DNA of 64,000 nt, taken from contig NZ_BAQK01000054.1 of the NCBI RefSeq assembly GCF_025994435.1, positions 1 through 64,000 on the forward strand, in the 5' to 3' direction. The position numbers and the translations under genes are program-made. This DNA comes from Gluconacetobacter johannae (GTDB lineage: Bacteria; Pseudomonadota; Alphaproteobacteria; Acetobacterales; Acetobacteraceae). Numbering within the stretch: the first letter of the stretch is position 1; each line of letters starts with the position of its first letter. Below are positions 16,675 to 24,976 of this stretch, one piece after another. The notes beneath the pieces are model-generated. The model was not told the origin of the DNA. It saw only the letters and a list, made by a program, of their open reading frames with translations, and searched no databases.

Positions 16675-16962
16675 ATGTCCGCCTATATCGTCTTCACCCG
16701 CGAAAACACCACGGACCAGGCGGAACTCGACGCCTACATGAAGGCGGTGGCGCCGACCTTCGACGGCCATCCGGTCCGCATTCTCGCCGCCTACGGCACC
16801 CAGGACGTTCTGGAAGGCGCCGCACCGGAAGGGGTCGTGATCGTGGAATTTCCCACCATGGCCCATGCCCGCGCGTGGTACGACAGCCCGGCCTACCAGG
16901 CTGTCGCCCAACACCGGCACCGGGGATCGGCCTATCGGGTGGTCATCGTCCAGGGCGCGTAA
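16675..16962 (+). CDS. DUF1330 family protein (95 aa)
   Basis: This small cytosolic protein has a ferredoxin-like (dimeric alpha/beta barrel) fold. It begins MSAYIVFTRENTTDQAELDAY, then VRILAAYGTQDVLEG, VVIVEFPTMAHARAWYDSPAY and a C-terminal RVVIVQGA, all typical of DUF1330. The chosen ATG at 16675 has a perfect AGGAGG eight bases upstream; the longer frame would run back through the terminator hairpin. The biochemical role is unknown for the family. It converges on the DMT transporter gene. Confidence 0.9.
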   Translation: MSAYIVFTRENTTDQAELDAYMKAVAPTFDGHPVRILAAYGTQDVLEGAAPEGVVIVEFPTMAHARAWYDSPAYQAVAQHRHRGSAYRVVIVQGA

Positions 16963-16986
16963 GGCGCACCCGGCCGGCCCCGCCTG

Positions 16987-17982
16987 TCACGACACCGCAG
17001 GGATGCGGCCGGCCGCCACCCGCTTGCGCCTGCCGGCATAAAGCAGCCCGTACATGCCGGCGACGATCACGCCCATGGCCGCGAGCTGATAAGACCGTAC
17101 CGGCACATGCAGGAACGCGGCCCCGATCAGCATCGTCAGGGCGGGTGCGGGAATGGTGATCGAACTGGCGACCGACACATCGACATGCCGGACCGCATGG
17201 AACCAGGTCAGCAGTTCCAGGTAGTAGATCGCCCCCAGCAGCAGGGCGAGCTCCTGAAAGCGGGGCGACATGACCTCCCGCAGCCCCGCCTGCCCGCCAC
17301 CCACCGCCAGCCACAGCACGAGCAGGAAGCAGGTCGAGACCAGCAGGCGAGAAAATGTGACCTGCGCCGGAGTGATGGCGCTGCGGTCCAGCACCTCTTT
17401 CAACGCGACGTGCGCCACGCTCCACAACAGAGGGGTGCCCAGCGCCACCAGGAACCAGAGGGAGAGGCCTTCGATCCGGAAGGTGCCATTGGTGGCCAGA
17501 TAGACCAGCGCCAGGATCATCAGCAGCGTGAAGACCAGTTCCAGCCCGCTCTTGCGCTTGCCCAGGAACACGACCTCCCACAGCATCGAGAACAGCGGAT
17601 AGGCCTGCAGCGCAATGGCGGTGGAAACCTCGCCCGCCTTGTCGACCGACAGCACGAACACATAGGTCGACAGGCCGAACATCATGCCCGTGCCCAGTGT
17701 CACCGCATGCATCCAGCCGCGTGGCACGGTGGTCCGGACACGGCCCAGGATCACATCGGCGGCCTGCCCCTTGCGCCACACCAGCGGCAGCGAGCAGACC
17801 AGTTGCCAGAACGACATCAGCAACGCGAAGCTCAGCGCATCGGACCCGGCCGGACGGCTGGCCGAGATAATGGGCATGACCCCCACGATGGCCAGACAGA
17901 TGAACGCGAACGCGATCCCCATAGCTTCGCGTCTGTAGGCTTCGGGCCTGGGGGCTACGTGCCTGGGGGGCTGCTGCGACAT
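16987..17982 (-). CDS. DMT-superfamily (EamA) transporter
   Basis: This is an inner-membrane transporter of 331 residues with about ten hydrophobic helices in two EamA repeats. Typical segments are AMGIAFAFICLAIVGVMPII, AIALQAYPLFSMLWEVVFLG with the conserved QxxxP region at the end of repeat one, and VASSITIPAPALTMLIGAAFL in repeat two. Family members export amino acids or metabolites, but specificity cannot be read. It is divergent from an ATC-hydrolase-like gene across 156 bases that contain short GAAAC-type dyads. Confidence 0.88.
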   Translation of the reverse strand: MSQQPPRHVAPRPEAYRREAMGIAFAFICLAIVGVMPIISASRPAGSDALSFALLMSFWQLVCSLPLVWRKGQAADVILGRVRTTVPRGWMHAVTLGTGMMFGLSTYVFVLSVDKAGEVSTAIALQAYPLFSMLWEVVFLGKRKSGLELVFTLLMILALVYLATNGTFRIEGLSLWFLVALGTPLLWSVAHVALKEVLDRSAITPAQVTFSRLLVSTCFLLVLWLAVGGGQAGLREVMSPRFQELALLLGAIYYLELLTWFHAVRHVDVSVASSITIPAPALTMLIGAAFLHVPVRSYQLAAMGVIVAGMYGLLYAGRRKRVAAGRIPAVS

Positions 17983-18138
17983 GATGTTCCGCCTGCGCTA
18001 CGATACGAACCGCCCCGACGTCCGGATAGCGAAACGTTCTCGCTTCGATAATATTGACTGCGCCGCACGGCAATCGGAACATCGCCACAATCGAAACATT
18101 CGGCCTGTCGCTGCACAGGCATGCGGGGACAGGACGCC

Positions 18139-18636
18139 ATGTCGACACAGCAGCCCGTGCCCATCATCGAACGCCGGCGGATCGAGGCCGATATCCTGCG
18201 CCGCGTCCATGACGTGCTGGCGGCCTCCCACGGGGCGGAGGTCGCGCGCGACACCATCCGCGATGCGGTGACACGCTCGGCGGTGGACCAGGGGGCATCT
18301 TTCCGCGCGGCGCTGGGCCACATGCCGGACCTTGCGGATTTCGCCGAGGCCCTGCGCCTGTGGACGGCCGAGGACGCGCTGGAACTGACGGTGCATGTCG
18401 CGCGGGCCGACATCCTGGAATTCGACGTGACCCGCTGCCGTTATGCCGAGATGTATCGCGCGATGGGGCTGGGCGAACTGGGGCCGCTGCTTTCCTGCAA
18501 TCGCGACGGGCAGTTCTGCGCCGGCTATAATCCCGACATCGTCTTCACCCGCACCCAGACGATCATGGAAGGCGCATCCCACTGCGATTTCCGCTATCGC
18601 CTGGCGCCTGCCGGCCCCGAACGCCCCATCCGGTAG
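18139..18636 (+). CDS. L-2-amino-thiazoline-4-carboxylic acid hydrolase-like protein
   Basis: This 165-residue protein belongs to the ATC hydrolase-like family. The diagnostic C-terminal half has FDVTRCRYAEMYRAMGLGEL, LLSCNRDGQFCAGYNPDI and RTQTIMEGASHCDFRYRL, with conserved Cys residues. The N-terminal half is helical (RRIEADILRRVHDVL). Family founders open the thiazoline ring on the route to L-cysteine, but many members have other or unknown roles. I chose the ATG at 18139, because an earlier ATG adds only six residues without family similarity. The divergent DMT exporter may be functionally linked. Confidence 0.8.
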   Translation: MSTQQPVPIIERRRIEADILRRVHDVLAASHGAEVARDTIRDAVTRSAVDQGASFRAALGHMPDLADFAEALRLWTAEDALELTVHVARADILEFDVTRCRYAEMYRAMGLGELGPLLSCNRDGQFCAGYNPDIVFTRTQTIMEGASHCDFRYRLAPAGPERPIR

Positions 18637-18640
18637 CCGA

Positions 18641-18856
18641 TCAGCTTGCGGCGGCGGCCAGGCAGGACGCCACCCGGCGGCGGCGGAACTGTCCGGTGGC
18701 GCTGTTCCGCGCCTCCTGGAGCGACGACATGATCTGGCCGTTCAAAGGGCGCAGCCATTCATGAATGGCCCGAAACACCCGTGCGCCATCGTGCCGGGTC
18801 TGGATGACGACCCCTACGAAGACGCCGTCGATCTCGACGATCTCGGATTTGAACAT
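18641..18856 (-). CDS. Small hypothetical protein (71 aa)
   Basis: I do not recognise a named family. The protein begins MFKSEIVEIDGVFVGVVIQT, continues with RVFRAIHEWLRPLNG and ends with an Arg/Ala-rich tail. The pattern (short beta strands, then HEWLRPLNG) recurs in small proteins encoded near diverse genes in alphaproteobacteria. The ATG at 18856 is preferred; the upstream extension reads as unrelated Cys-rich sequence. Its stop lies four bases from the converging ATC-hydrolase-like gene. Confidence 0.6.
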   Translation of the reverse strand: MFKSEIVEIDGVFVGVVIQTRHDGARVFRAIHEWLRPLNGQIMSSLQEARNSATGQFRRRRVASCLAAAAS

Positions 18857-18979
18857 GACGCAGGTCCCTTCGTTCACGGCGATATGCCAACGGAAGACGT
18901 ACGTGCAAGAGCACGGTCCATGCCCCACAGGCAACGACAGCCGCAAGAACAGTTCGTGATGGTTTGATGACAGTCGGGG

Positions 18980-19936
18980 TCAGGCGTGCCAGAAGACGGA
19001 TTGCCGCCTGAATTTGCGCCACCTGGCATAGGTCCTGTCCTGCATGGCGGCCTGGCGGCAGCACAGGAAGCCCGCCACGGCGCCCAGCGTGTACTGGATG
19101 TCGGGCCCCGGCGCGGTCTCGCCGATCCGCGCCAGCAGGGCCCGCGTCGTCAGCACGTCACTGTCCATGCCCAGCACGTCCTGCAGGCGCGACAGGCGAC
19201 GTATGTAGGGGGCCGCCCCCGTGCCGGGGGCATGCAAGGACTGGAAGAATTCGGCGGTGTAGCGCAATTTCTTCAGGGTCAGGCGTAACTGGTGCCGCTC
19301 CTCCGGCGCCAGCAGCGCCAGGTCCCGCCCCTGGCGCTGGGCCTTGCGGTGCAGGCGCGTCAGATGACGTGCGGCGAAATCAGCGGCCGGCTCGTCCAGC
19401 GTCTGCTGGACCGTCGCCGGCAGCGGCGCGATCCAGACCGCCCCGTCGATCATCTGTTCCAGAAGATACACGAACCGACGCGCCTCGGTTCCGCCCAGCG
19501 CCGCCCGTGCCGTGTCGGCCGCCCCCTGTCGCAAAGGCCCGGCCAGCGGGCCCAGCACGCCTGGCGCATCGACCCCGACATGCGCCAGCGCGCCCAGGCC
19601 CGGCAGCGTCGTGATCGTGAACACGTCCCAGTTGCGCGCGTCGTTCAACCCATGGGCCAGCGTGCGGGCATGACCCGACGCCCCGTCCAGCACCACGTTG
19701 GGACTGTCGCGCCGCAACAGCCCGGCCAGGACGCGAAAGCGGCGCAGCGCCACCCGCACCTGATGCACCCCCTCCGGATTGCGCCCGTCGATGGCGGCAT
19801 CCAGATTGGCGGCCAGATGGGCATGGATCGCGGCGATGATGGTGCACGCGGCCGTCCGCACCGTATCCCCATGACCCAGCACGACCGGCCCGGCCTTCAG
19901 GCTGTCAGGAATGGCAGGCACCACTATGTCGGGCAT
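18980..19936 (-). CDS. CHAD domain protein
   Basis: This 318-residue protein carries a CHAD domain (conserved histidine alpha-helical domain), a polyphosphate-binding fold often linked with CYTH phosphatases or polyphosphate granules. Visible features are EGVHQVRVALRRFRVLAGLLRR, NDARNWDVF, APEERHQLRLTLKKLRYTAEFF and RLSRLQDVLGMDSD, including the paired His and basic patches. No N-terminal CYTH domain is present. The start at 19936 (MPDIVVPAIP) has GGAAGGGG upstream and is preferred to one 15 codons earlier. It is likely cytosolic and is encoded alone. Confidence 0.88.
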   Translation of the reverse strand: MPDIVVPAIPDSLKAGPVVLGHGDTVRTAACTIIAAIHAHLAANLDAAIDGRNPEGVHQVRVALRRFRVLAGLLRRDSPNVVLDGASGHARTLAHGLNDARNWDVFTITTLPGLGALAHVGVDAPGVLGPLAGPLRQGAADTARAALGGTEARRFVYLLEQMIDGAVWIAPLPATVQQTLDEPAADFAARHLTRLHRKAQRQGRDLALLAPEERHQLRLTLKKLRYTAEFFQSLHAPGTGAAPYIRRLSRLQDVLGMDSDVLTTRALLARIGETAPGPDIQYTLGAVAGFLCCRQAAMQDRTYARWRKFRRQSVFWHA

Positions 19937-20028
19937 GATCCCCTTCCGTTCCCAAGGGTTCCCCGTCAACCCTAACGGCAAGCGGCCGCGTCATCTACTG
20001 CCAATTGCGCGACCGCCCCGGACCGCCA

Positions 20029-20943
20029 TCACGCCGTCGCGGCATCGCGCAGGAAGGCCTGCATCCGCGGCGCCATGAAATCGAGGAACAGGCGAATGCG
20101 CTGCGGCACGCGCGGCCCGCCCAGATACAGGGCATGGACATCCTCCATTTCGCCCTGTCCGGCCTCGGCCAGCACCTCCACCAGACGACCGGCCCGGATA
20201 TCGTGACGGACATGGAAATCCGCAAGGCGGCCCAGCCCGACACCCGCCAGCACCATGCGATGGACGGTTTCGCCATTGTTCGCCAGCAGGGTGCCGCCGA
20301 CAACCCGCTCGACGGCGCGCCCCCCGTCGCGCAGCGGCCACACCGGCGCGGCGCGGCGGAAATTGAAGCCCAGGCAATTATGGGCCGGCAGATCCGCAAC
20401 GGTGCGCGGTGTCCCGCGACAGGCCAGATAATCCGGCGCGGCCACGATCATGCGCCGCGCGGTGCCCAGCTTGCGGGCCACAAGACCCGAATCGGCCAGC
20501 GGCCCGACCCGAAACGCAATGTCGGTCCGATCCAGGTAAAGATCCACGATCTCGTCCGACAGCGACAGATCGACCACGATGTTGGGATAGGTCCGCCAGA
20601 ATTCCGGCAGAAACGGCTCGATCCCCCGCACGCCGAACCCCACCGAGGCATTGATCCGCACCGTGCCGCCGGCATTGCACGCGCCATGGGTCAGTTCGCC
20701 CTCGATCGCGTCCAGCTCCGACAGCAGGGCCACGCTGCGCTCGTAATAGAGCCGCCCCTCGTCGGTCAGGGACAGCCGCCGGGTCGATCGTTCCACCAGC
20801 CGGACGCCCAGCCTGTCCTCGATCCGGGCGACGAGCTTGCTGACGGTGGAGGGCGTCATGCGCGTCTGCCGCGCCGCCTCGGAAAAACTGCCGGCCTCGG
20901 CCACCCGGGTGAAGACCATCATCTCGCCGGCCCGGTTATCCAT
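20029..20943 (-). CDS. LysR-family transcriptional regulator
   Basis: This is a 304-residue LysR-type regulator. The N-terminal winged helix-turn-helix reads MMVFTRVAEAGSFSEAARQT, then TPSTVSKLVARIEDRLGVRLVERSTRRLSLT. A periplasmic-binding-like effector domain follows (GTVRINASVGFG, FRVGPLADSGLVARKL). It is of the CrgA/AaeR-like branch. It is divergent from the Old Yellow Enzyme gene, and a 19-bp dyad lies in the shared intergenic region, so it probably controls that gene pair and itself. The inducer may be an electrophile substrate of the enzyme, which is inference. Confidence 0.9.
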   Translation of the reverse strand: MDNRAGEMMVFTRVAEAGSFSEAARQTRMTPSTVSKLVARIEDRLGVRLVERSTRRLSLTDEGRLYYERSVALLSELDAIEGELTHGACNAGGTVRINASVGFGVRGIEPFLPEFWRTYPNIVVDLSLSDEIVDLYLDRTDIAFRVGPLADSGLVARKLGTARRMIVAAPDYLACRGTPRTVADLPAHNCLGFNFRRAAPVWPLRDGGRAVERVVGGTLLANNGETVHRMVLAGVGLGRLADFHVRHDIRAGRLVEVLAEAGQGEMEDVHALYLGGPRVPQRIRLFLDFMAPRMQAFLRDAATA

Positions 20944-20963
20944 CTATCCATCCGATCTGTGAA

Positions 20964-20982
20964 ACATCCTCATAAATGATGT
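20964..20982. promoter_or_regulatory. LysR-type binding site candidate, ACATC-N9-GATGT
   Basis: A 5-bp inverted repeat with a 9-base AT-rich centre begins 21 bases upstream of the LysR start in the divergent region. LysR regulators typically bind such interrupted dyads near their own promoter. The site is predicted by eye. Confidence 0.4.
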
Positions 20983-21090
20983 GCCCTTTCGCCGAATTAT
21001 CAAGCGCCGCCATCCGGACCAGATTTCACGGACCACGCCACCCGGATGGCAGGCAGACGCCTGCGATCGTCCTGCAAGGAACCCGTTTCG

Positions 21091-22197
21091 ATGGATCGTC
21101 TCTTTCAGCCGTTCCGCATGGCCGGCCATACGTTGCGCAACCGCGTCGCGATGGCGCCGATGACCCGTGCGCGGACGCCCGACGGCGTGCCGGATGATCT
21201 GACCGCCCTCTATTACGCGCAACGCGCCACGGCGGGCCTGCTGATTACCGAAGGCACGCCGATCTCGGCGACCGCCGAAGGCTTCCTGTGCATTCCCGGC
21301 CTGTACCGCGCGGACCAGGTCGCGGGCTGGCGCAAAGTCACCGATGCCGTCCATGACGCGGGCGGCGTGATCTTCACCCAGTTGTGGCACGTCGGGCGGG
21401 TCAGCCACGTCAGCAACCAGCCCGGCGGCGTCGCACCGGTCAGTTCGACGGCGCGGATCGCCCGCGACAGCCAGGCCTGGGGGATGACGGAAGACGGCGT
21501 GCCGGGCGCGGTCGATGTGTCACGGCCCCGTGCGCTTTCGACCGACGAAGTGCGCGGCGTGATCGCCGATTTCGCGCAGGCGGCCGCCAATGCCATCGCG
21601 GCCGGGTTCGACGGCGTCGAACTGCACGGCGCGAACGGGTACCTGATCGAGCAGTTCCTGAACCCGACCGTCAATGACCGCACCGACGCCTATCGCGGCG
21701 ACACGCTGGAGGGGCGCACCCGCTTCGTGCTGGACGCGATCGACGCCGTCATCGCCCGCATCGGCGCGGAACGGACCGCCATCCGCCTTTCGCCCTATGG
21801 CGGGCTGTTCGACATGCAGCCTTATCCCGAGATCGAGGACACCTATCTGTTCCTGGCGGACGAATTCAGCAGACGCGGCCTCGCCTATGTCCATCTGATG
21901 GACCAGAAATCACGCGGCAGCGTGGCCATCCCGCCCGATTTCCTCGCCCGGTTCCGGGCGCGTTACACGGGCGTGCTGATCCTGGCCGGGGGCATGACCC
22001 GCGACCGCGCCGAAACATTGATCGACGCGGGGCTGATCGACATCGCCGCCTTCGGCGAGCCGTTCATCGCCAATCCCGACCTGGTGGCGCGGCTGGAACA
22101 GGGCTGGCCGCTCCGCCCCGCCGACCGCGGCCTGCATTACGGCGGCGGCGCGCGTGGCTACACCGACTATCCCACCTACCAGCAGGAAAGTGCATGA
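21091..22197 (+). CDS. Old Yellow Enzyme-family alkene reductase (FMN)
   Basis: This 368-residue flavin-dependent oxidoreductase reduces activated C=C bonds using NAD(P)H. Hallmarks are NRVAMAPMTRARTPDGVP near the N-terminus, the active-site block FTQLWHVGRVSHVSNQPGG, the ligand-binding pair in GFDGVELHGANGYLIEQF, and the phosphate-binding GEPFIANPDLVARL near the end. The start at 21091 (MDRLFQPFRMAG) is chosen because upstream codons are Arg/Ser-rich and unrelated. It is followed by a coupled SDR gene (ATGA overlap) and preceded by a divergent LysR regulator. It is cytosolic. Confidence 0.92.
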   Translation: MDRLFQPFRMAGHTLRNRVAMAPMTRARTPDGVPDDLTALYYAQRATAGLLITEGTPISATAEGFLCIPGLYRADQVAGWRKVTDAVHDAGGVIFTQLWHVGRVSHVSNQPGGVAPVSSTARIARDSQAWGMTEDGVPGAVDVSRPRALSTDEVRGVIADFAQAAANAIAAGFDGVELHGANGYLIEQFLNPTVNDRTDAYRGDTLEGRTRFVLDAIDAVIARIGAERTAIRLSPYGGLFDMQPYPEIEDTYLFLADEFSRRGLAYVHLMDQKSRGSVAIPPDFLARFRARYTGVLILAGGMTRDRAETLIDAGLIDIAAFGEPFIANPDLVARLEQGWPLRPADRGLHYGGGARGYTDYPTYQQESA

Positions 22198-23093
22198 CCA
22201 TGAAGATCTTCGTCACCGGCGCCAGCGGCTATATCGGCGGTTCGGTCGCCGCCCTGCTGGCTGGCAAGGGGCATGAGGTCCGTGGTCTGGTCCGTTCGCC
22301 GGACAAGGCGGCGGGCGTCGCGGCCCACGGCATCATCCCCGTCATGGGCACGCTGGACGACGCGGCCCTGCTGATGGCGGAAGCCCGCGCCGCCGATGCC
22401 GTCATCAACGCCGCCGACAGCGACCATCAGGGCGCGGTCCTGGCGTTGCTGGCCGGCCTGGCGGGCAGCGGCAAGCCCTTCATCCACACCAGCGGCACCA
22501 GCCTGGTCGGCGACGAGGCGATGGGCGAGCCGTCGGACGCCATCTTCACCGAGGACACGCCCGTCACGCCCGCGCCCGACAAGGAACATCGCGTCGCCCT
22601 GAACCGGCTGATCGTCGCGGCCGCCCCCGCCGTTCGCACGGTCGTGCTGTGCAACAGCCTGATCTACGGCACCACTCTGGGCGCGCCCGCGCAGAGCGTG
22701 CAGATCCCGCCCCTGGTGGCGCAGGCGAAGGAAAGCGGCATCGCCCGCTATATCGGGCGCGGGCTGAACATCTGGTCGAACGTCCATATCGCCGACATGG
22801 CGGAGCTGTACCTGCTGGCGCTGGAAAAAGCCCCGGCCGGCAGTTTCTATTATGTCGAGAACGGCGAGGAATCGTTCGGCGCGCTGGTGGGCGCCATCGC
22901 CCGCGCGCTGGGCCTGGGGCCGGCGCAGTCCTGGCCGGCGGCGGAGGCCGTGGCCCGCTGGGGCCGTGAACTGGCGGTCTTCGCCCTGGGGTCGAACAGC
23001 CGCGTCCGCGCCGGCAAAGCCCGCCGCGAACTGGGCTGGGCGCCGACACGGCATTCGGTCACCGACTGGATCGAGACCGAAATGCCGCGCTGA
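22194..23093 (+). CDS. NAD(P)-dependent epimerase/dehydratase (extended SDR, YlbE-like)
   Basis: This 299-residue extended SDR has the nucleotide-binding motif IFVTGASGYIGGSVAALLAG at its start. Further blocks are FIHTSGTSLVGDE, LCNSLIYG and RGLNIWSNVHIADMAELYLLAL, typical of epimerase-like SDRs that act on small carbonyl or sugar compounds. Its ATG overlaps the stop of the alkene reductase gene, so both are probably translated together and may act in sequence on one compound. The IS4-family element inserted just after it has probably disturbed its original transcription stop. Confidence 0.87.
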   Translation: MTMKIFVTGASGYIGGSVAALLAGKGHEVRGLVRSPDKAAGVAAHGIIPVMGTLDDAALLMAEARAADAVINAADSDHQGAVLALLAGLAGSGKPFIHTSGTSLVGDEAMGEPSDAIFTEDTPVTPAPDKEHRVALNRLIVAAAPAVRTVVLCNSLIYGTTLGAPAQSVQIPPLVAQAKESGIARYIGRGLNIWSNVHIADMAELYLLALEKAPAGSFYYVENGEESFGALVGAIARALGLGPAQSWPAAEAVARWGRELAVFALGSNSRVRAGKARRELGWAPTRHSVTDWIETEMPR

Positions 23094-23103
23094 CCCAAGG
23101 CAA

Positions 23104-23114
23104 GGACTTTGCCC
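23104..23114 (+). repeat. Left 11-bp target-site duplication of the IS4-type element
   Basis: GGACTTTGCCC here is repeated exactly at 24446-24456, flanking the insertion. An 11-bp duplication fits IS4-family elements. Confidence 0.88.
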
Positions 23115-23171
23115 CATGAGCGCGAAGATAATTGATTGAGTTCAGTGTTTGGATTGTGATTCAAGGGAGGG

Positions 23172-24245
23172 ATGAGTTCTGTATCTCTTCTTCGCGGGGA
23201 TTGGCGGTCTGTTGTTCGCGTGATTGGCGCGGTGGTGGATCTTGAGGCGACGAGCCGGACAACTGGTGCTCTACGGCGTGTCCGCAAAGTCAGGAGTGCG
23301 GAGGGTCTTTTGCGCCTGGCACTTATGTATGGCCCGGGAGGCCAGTCCCTGCGGGCGGCGGCGGCCCGTGCTGGCGATGCGGGCATTGCGGAACTGAGCG
23401 ACAAGGCTGTGGAGGGCCGTTTGCGTGGGATGGGCGATTGGCTGTCTCATATCCTCGGATGCCTGCTGGCCTCGCGCGCTGGGGTGCCCTCCCCCTCCGA
23501 CGAAGCCGGACTGACCCTGTCGCTGGTGGACGGTTCGGTGATCTGCGCTCCAGGCCGTGGCGGACGGTGGAAGCTGCATGCCTGCTACGACCCCGGCCGA
23601 GGCCGTTTCACCAGTCTGCAACTGACAACCGACAGGATCGCCGAGGAAACGGCCCATACGCCGGTCGGTGCGGGACGCACCGTCATCACCGATCGGGGCT
23701 ACGCCCGGGTCCGTAATTTTCACGACGTGCTGAGCCAGGGCAGCGACTTCATCACCAGGATGGGATGGCGCGCTGTGCGCCTGCACGATGCCTCGGGTCA
23801 AAAGCTCGATGTGATGACGACATTGCCTAATGACGATTTACCGTGCGATCGCGACGTTCACGTCAAGGGGATAGCACAGCCGCTGCGTCTGGTGATCCAG
23901 CGCCTGCCTGCCGAGGGCGCCGGGACGGCGCGTCGCAAGAAGGCACGCAAGGCCAGCAGGAACGGCCATAAACTCGACCCTCGCACTGCCGAGGCCGCAG
24001 GCTTTCTGATCCTGCTCACATCCCTCTCACGCGACAAGCACCCGGCCGAGCAGATCATTGCCCTCTACCGTCACCGCTGGCAGGTCGAAATCGGTTTCAA
24101 ACGACTGAAAACCCTCGGAGGCATTGACCGCCTGCCTGCCGCAAATCCCGCACTGGCCAGGACATGGCTGCTGGCGCATCTCATCGCCGCCGTGATGACC
24201 GATGATCTCGCCAGCGAGATCGTCGGCGTTTCCCCCTCAGCCTGA
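23172..24245 (+). CDS. IS4-family transposase, main frame (frameshifted C-terminus)
   Basis: This 357-residue DDE transposase has the first catalytic Asp in LSLVDGSVICA, the second in TVITDRGYARVRNF, and the Glu in the IS4 YREK motif (YRHRWQVEIGFKRLKTLGG). All catalytic blocks are therefore present. The frame ends soon after LASEIVGVSPSA. In the +1 frame, a coherent C-terminal tail continues to 24432, so the original protein was probably about 60 residues longer. The shift coincides with a TTTCCCCC run at 24229-24236. The missing tail is basic and may contribute to DNA binding. Confidence 0.88.
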   Translation: MSSVSLLRGDWRSVVRVIGAVVDLEATSRTTGALRRVRKVRSAEGLLRLALMYGPGGQSLRAAAARAGDAGIAELSDKAVEGRLRGMGDWLSHILGCLLASRAGVPSPSDEAGLTLSLVDGSVICAPGRGGRWKLHACYDPGRGRFTSLQLTTDRIAEETAHTPVGAGRTVITDRGYARVRNFHDVLSQGSDFITRMGWRAVRLHDASGQKLDVMTTLPNDDLPCDRDVHVKGIAQPLRLVIQRLPAEGAGTARRKKARKASRNGHKLDPRTAEAAGFLILLTSLSRDKHPAEQIIALYRHRWQVEIGFKRLKTLGGIDRLPAANPALARTWLLAHLIAAVMTDDLASEIVGVSPSA

Positions 24246-24432
24246 GGGCAGACCCAAGCCCACATACAGTCTCCTCTGGGCCGCATGGCAAAAAGCGCGC
24301 GAAATCCTCAGATATGCCATCCTCCCTCCCATCTGGCTCGACAGGCATGACGTCATCCAGCGCTTTCGACGAAGACAGGCACAATCACCCCGGAAACGAA
24401 GCTCACAAGCTCAAGTCCTCAGAAAATATTAA
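24233..24432 (+). pseudogene. Out-of-frame C-terminal tail of the IS4-type transposase
   Basis: In the +1 frame the sequence continues PKPTYSLLWAAWQKAREILR and then RFRRRQAQSPRKRSSQA, ending LRKY and TAA at 24430-24432. The alternating hydrophobic and basic pattern resembles the usual C-terminus of IS4-family transposases. It has no start or ribosome site of its own. Either a one-base indel or ribosomal frameshifting at the T3C5 run would link it to the main frame. Confidence 0.65.
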
Positions 24433-24445
24433 CTTCGCGCCTATG

Positions 24446-24456
24446 GGACTTTGCCC
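24446..24456 (+). repeat. Right 11-bp target-site duplication of the IS4-type element
   Basis: This is an exact copy of the left duplication at 23104-23114. Removing the element and one copy restores GGACTTTGCCC joined to TTGACCCACC. Confidence 0.88.
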
Positions 24457-24464
24457 TTGACCCA

Positions 24465-24485
24465 CCAAAGGGCATAGCCCTTTGG
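24465..24485. terminator. Hairpin, probable bidirectional terminator
   Basis: CCAAAGGGC and GCCCTTTGG form a perfect 9-bp stem with a 3-base loop (ATA). It lies between the converging SDR gene and the tautomerase gene, a position suited to terminating both. The IS element now separates it from the SDR gene. Confidence 0.5.
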
Positions 24486-24523
24486 AAACCCAGTCGTTTT
24501 ATCCGGGATTGGGGGGCAAAGCC

Positions 24524-24937
24524 TCAGGCCGCCGGCTTGGCCGGGCCGGGCAATTCCCCGGTCAGGAACTGCGCCCGGCCATGGCCGAAGGACCAGTGGG
24601 CGTCCTGGTTCTCGACCACCGAGATCATGACGTCGGACGGCGCGATGCCGCACGCGTGCTGCAACCGTTCGACCAGCAGGCGATAGAACAGGGCGTTCTT
24701 CTCGTCCCCGCGCGGCCGGCTGAACATCTGCACCAGGACCACGTCGCGGGTGCGCGGGATATCCAGCCCCGTGTCCTCGACGATCATGCGCGAAGGCTTG
24801 TGCTCGGACACGATCTGGTAGCGATCGCCGGCCGGCACCTGGAAGGCCTCCAGCATCGCCTCGTGCGCGGCGTCCAGCAACGTCCTGACCTCGGCGTCGG
24901 AACGGCCTTCGATCAGGTGAAAATGCAGCAAGGGCAT
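24524..24937 (-). CDS. Tautomerase-family protein (137 aa)
   Basis: This is a member of the 4-oxalocrotonate tautomerase superfamily. After Met removal, Pro1 would be the catalytic base (MPLLHFHLIEGRSDAEVRTL). The fused-length form has GDRYQIVSEHKPSRM and VVLVQMFSRPRGDEKNALFY, the pattern of the longer Tautomerase_2 group. Such enzymes shift keto-enol bonds or act on unsaturated acids. It lies 39 bases after a class III aminotransferase gene on the same strand, so the two may be co-transcribed in amino acid breakdown. Confidence 0.87.
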   Translation of the reverse strand: MPLLHFHLIEGRSDAEVRTLLDAAHEAMLEAFQVPAGDRYQIVSEHKPSRMIVEDTGLDIPRTRDVVLVQMFSRPRGDEKNALFYRLLVERLQHACGIAPSDVMISVVENQDAHWSFGHGRAQFLTGELPGPAKPAA

Positions 24938-24976
24938 CGGTTTTTCTTTCTTTGGTCAAACGTGAGGGAGGCCGGG

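Larger units (their letters stand above)
23115..24445 (+). mobile_element. IS4-family insertion sequence, 1331 bp
   Basis: The element is bounded by imperfect inverted repeats. The left end reads CATGAGCGCGAAGATAATT; the right end, reverse complemented, reads CATAGGCGCGAAGTTAATA. An 11-bp direct duplication flanks it. It carries one transposase gene with a disrupted C-terminus. The perfect duplication and well-preserved ends indicate a fairly recent insertion. The target was a palindromic terminator-like stretch downstream of the SDR gene. Confidence 0.9.
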
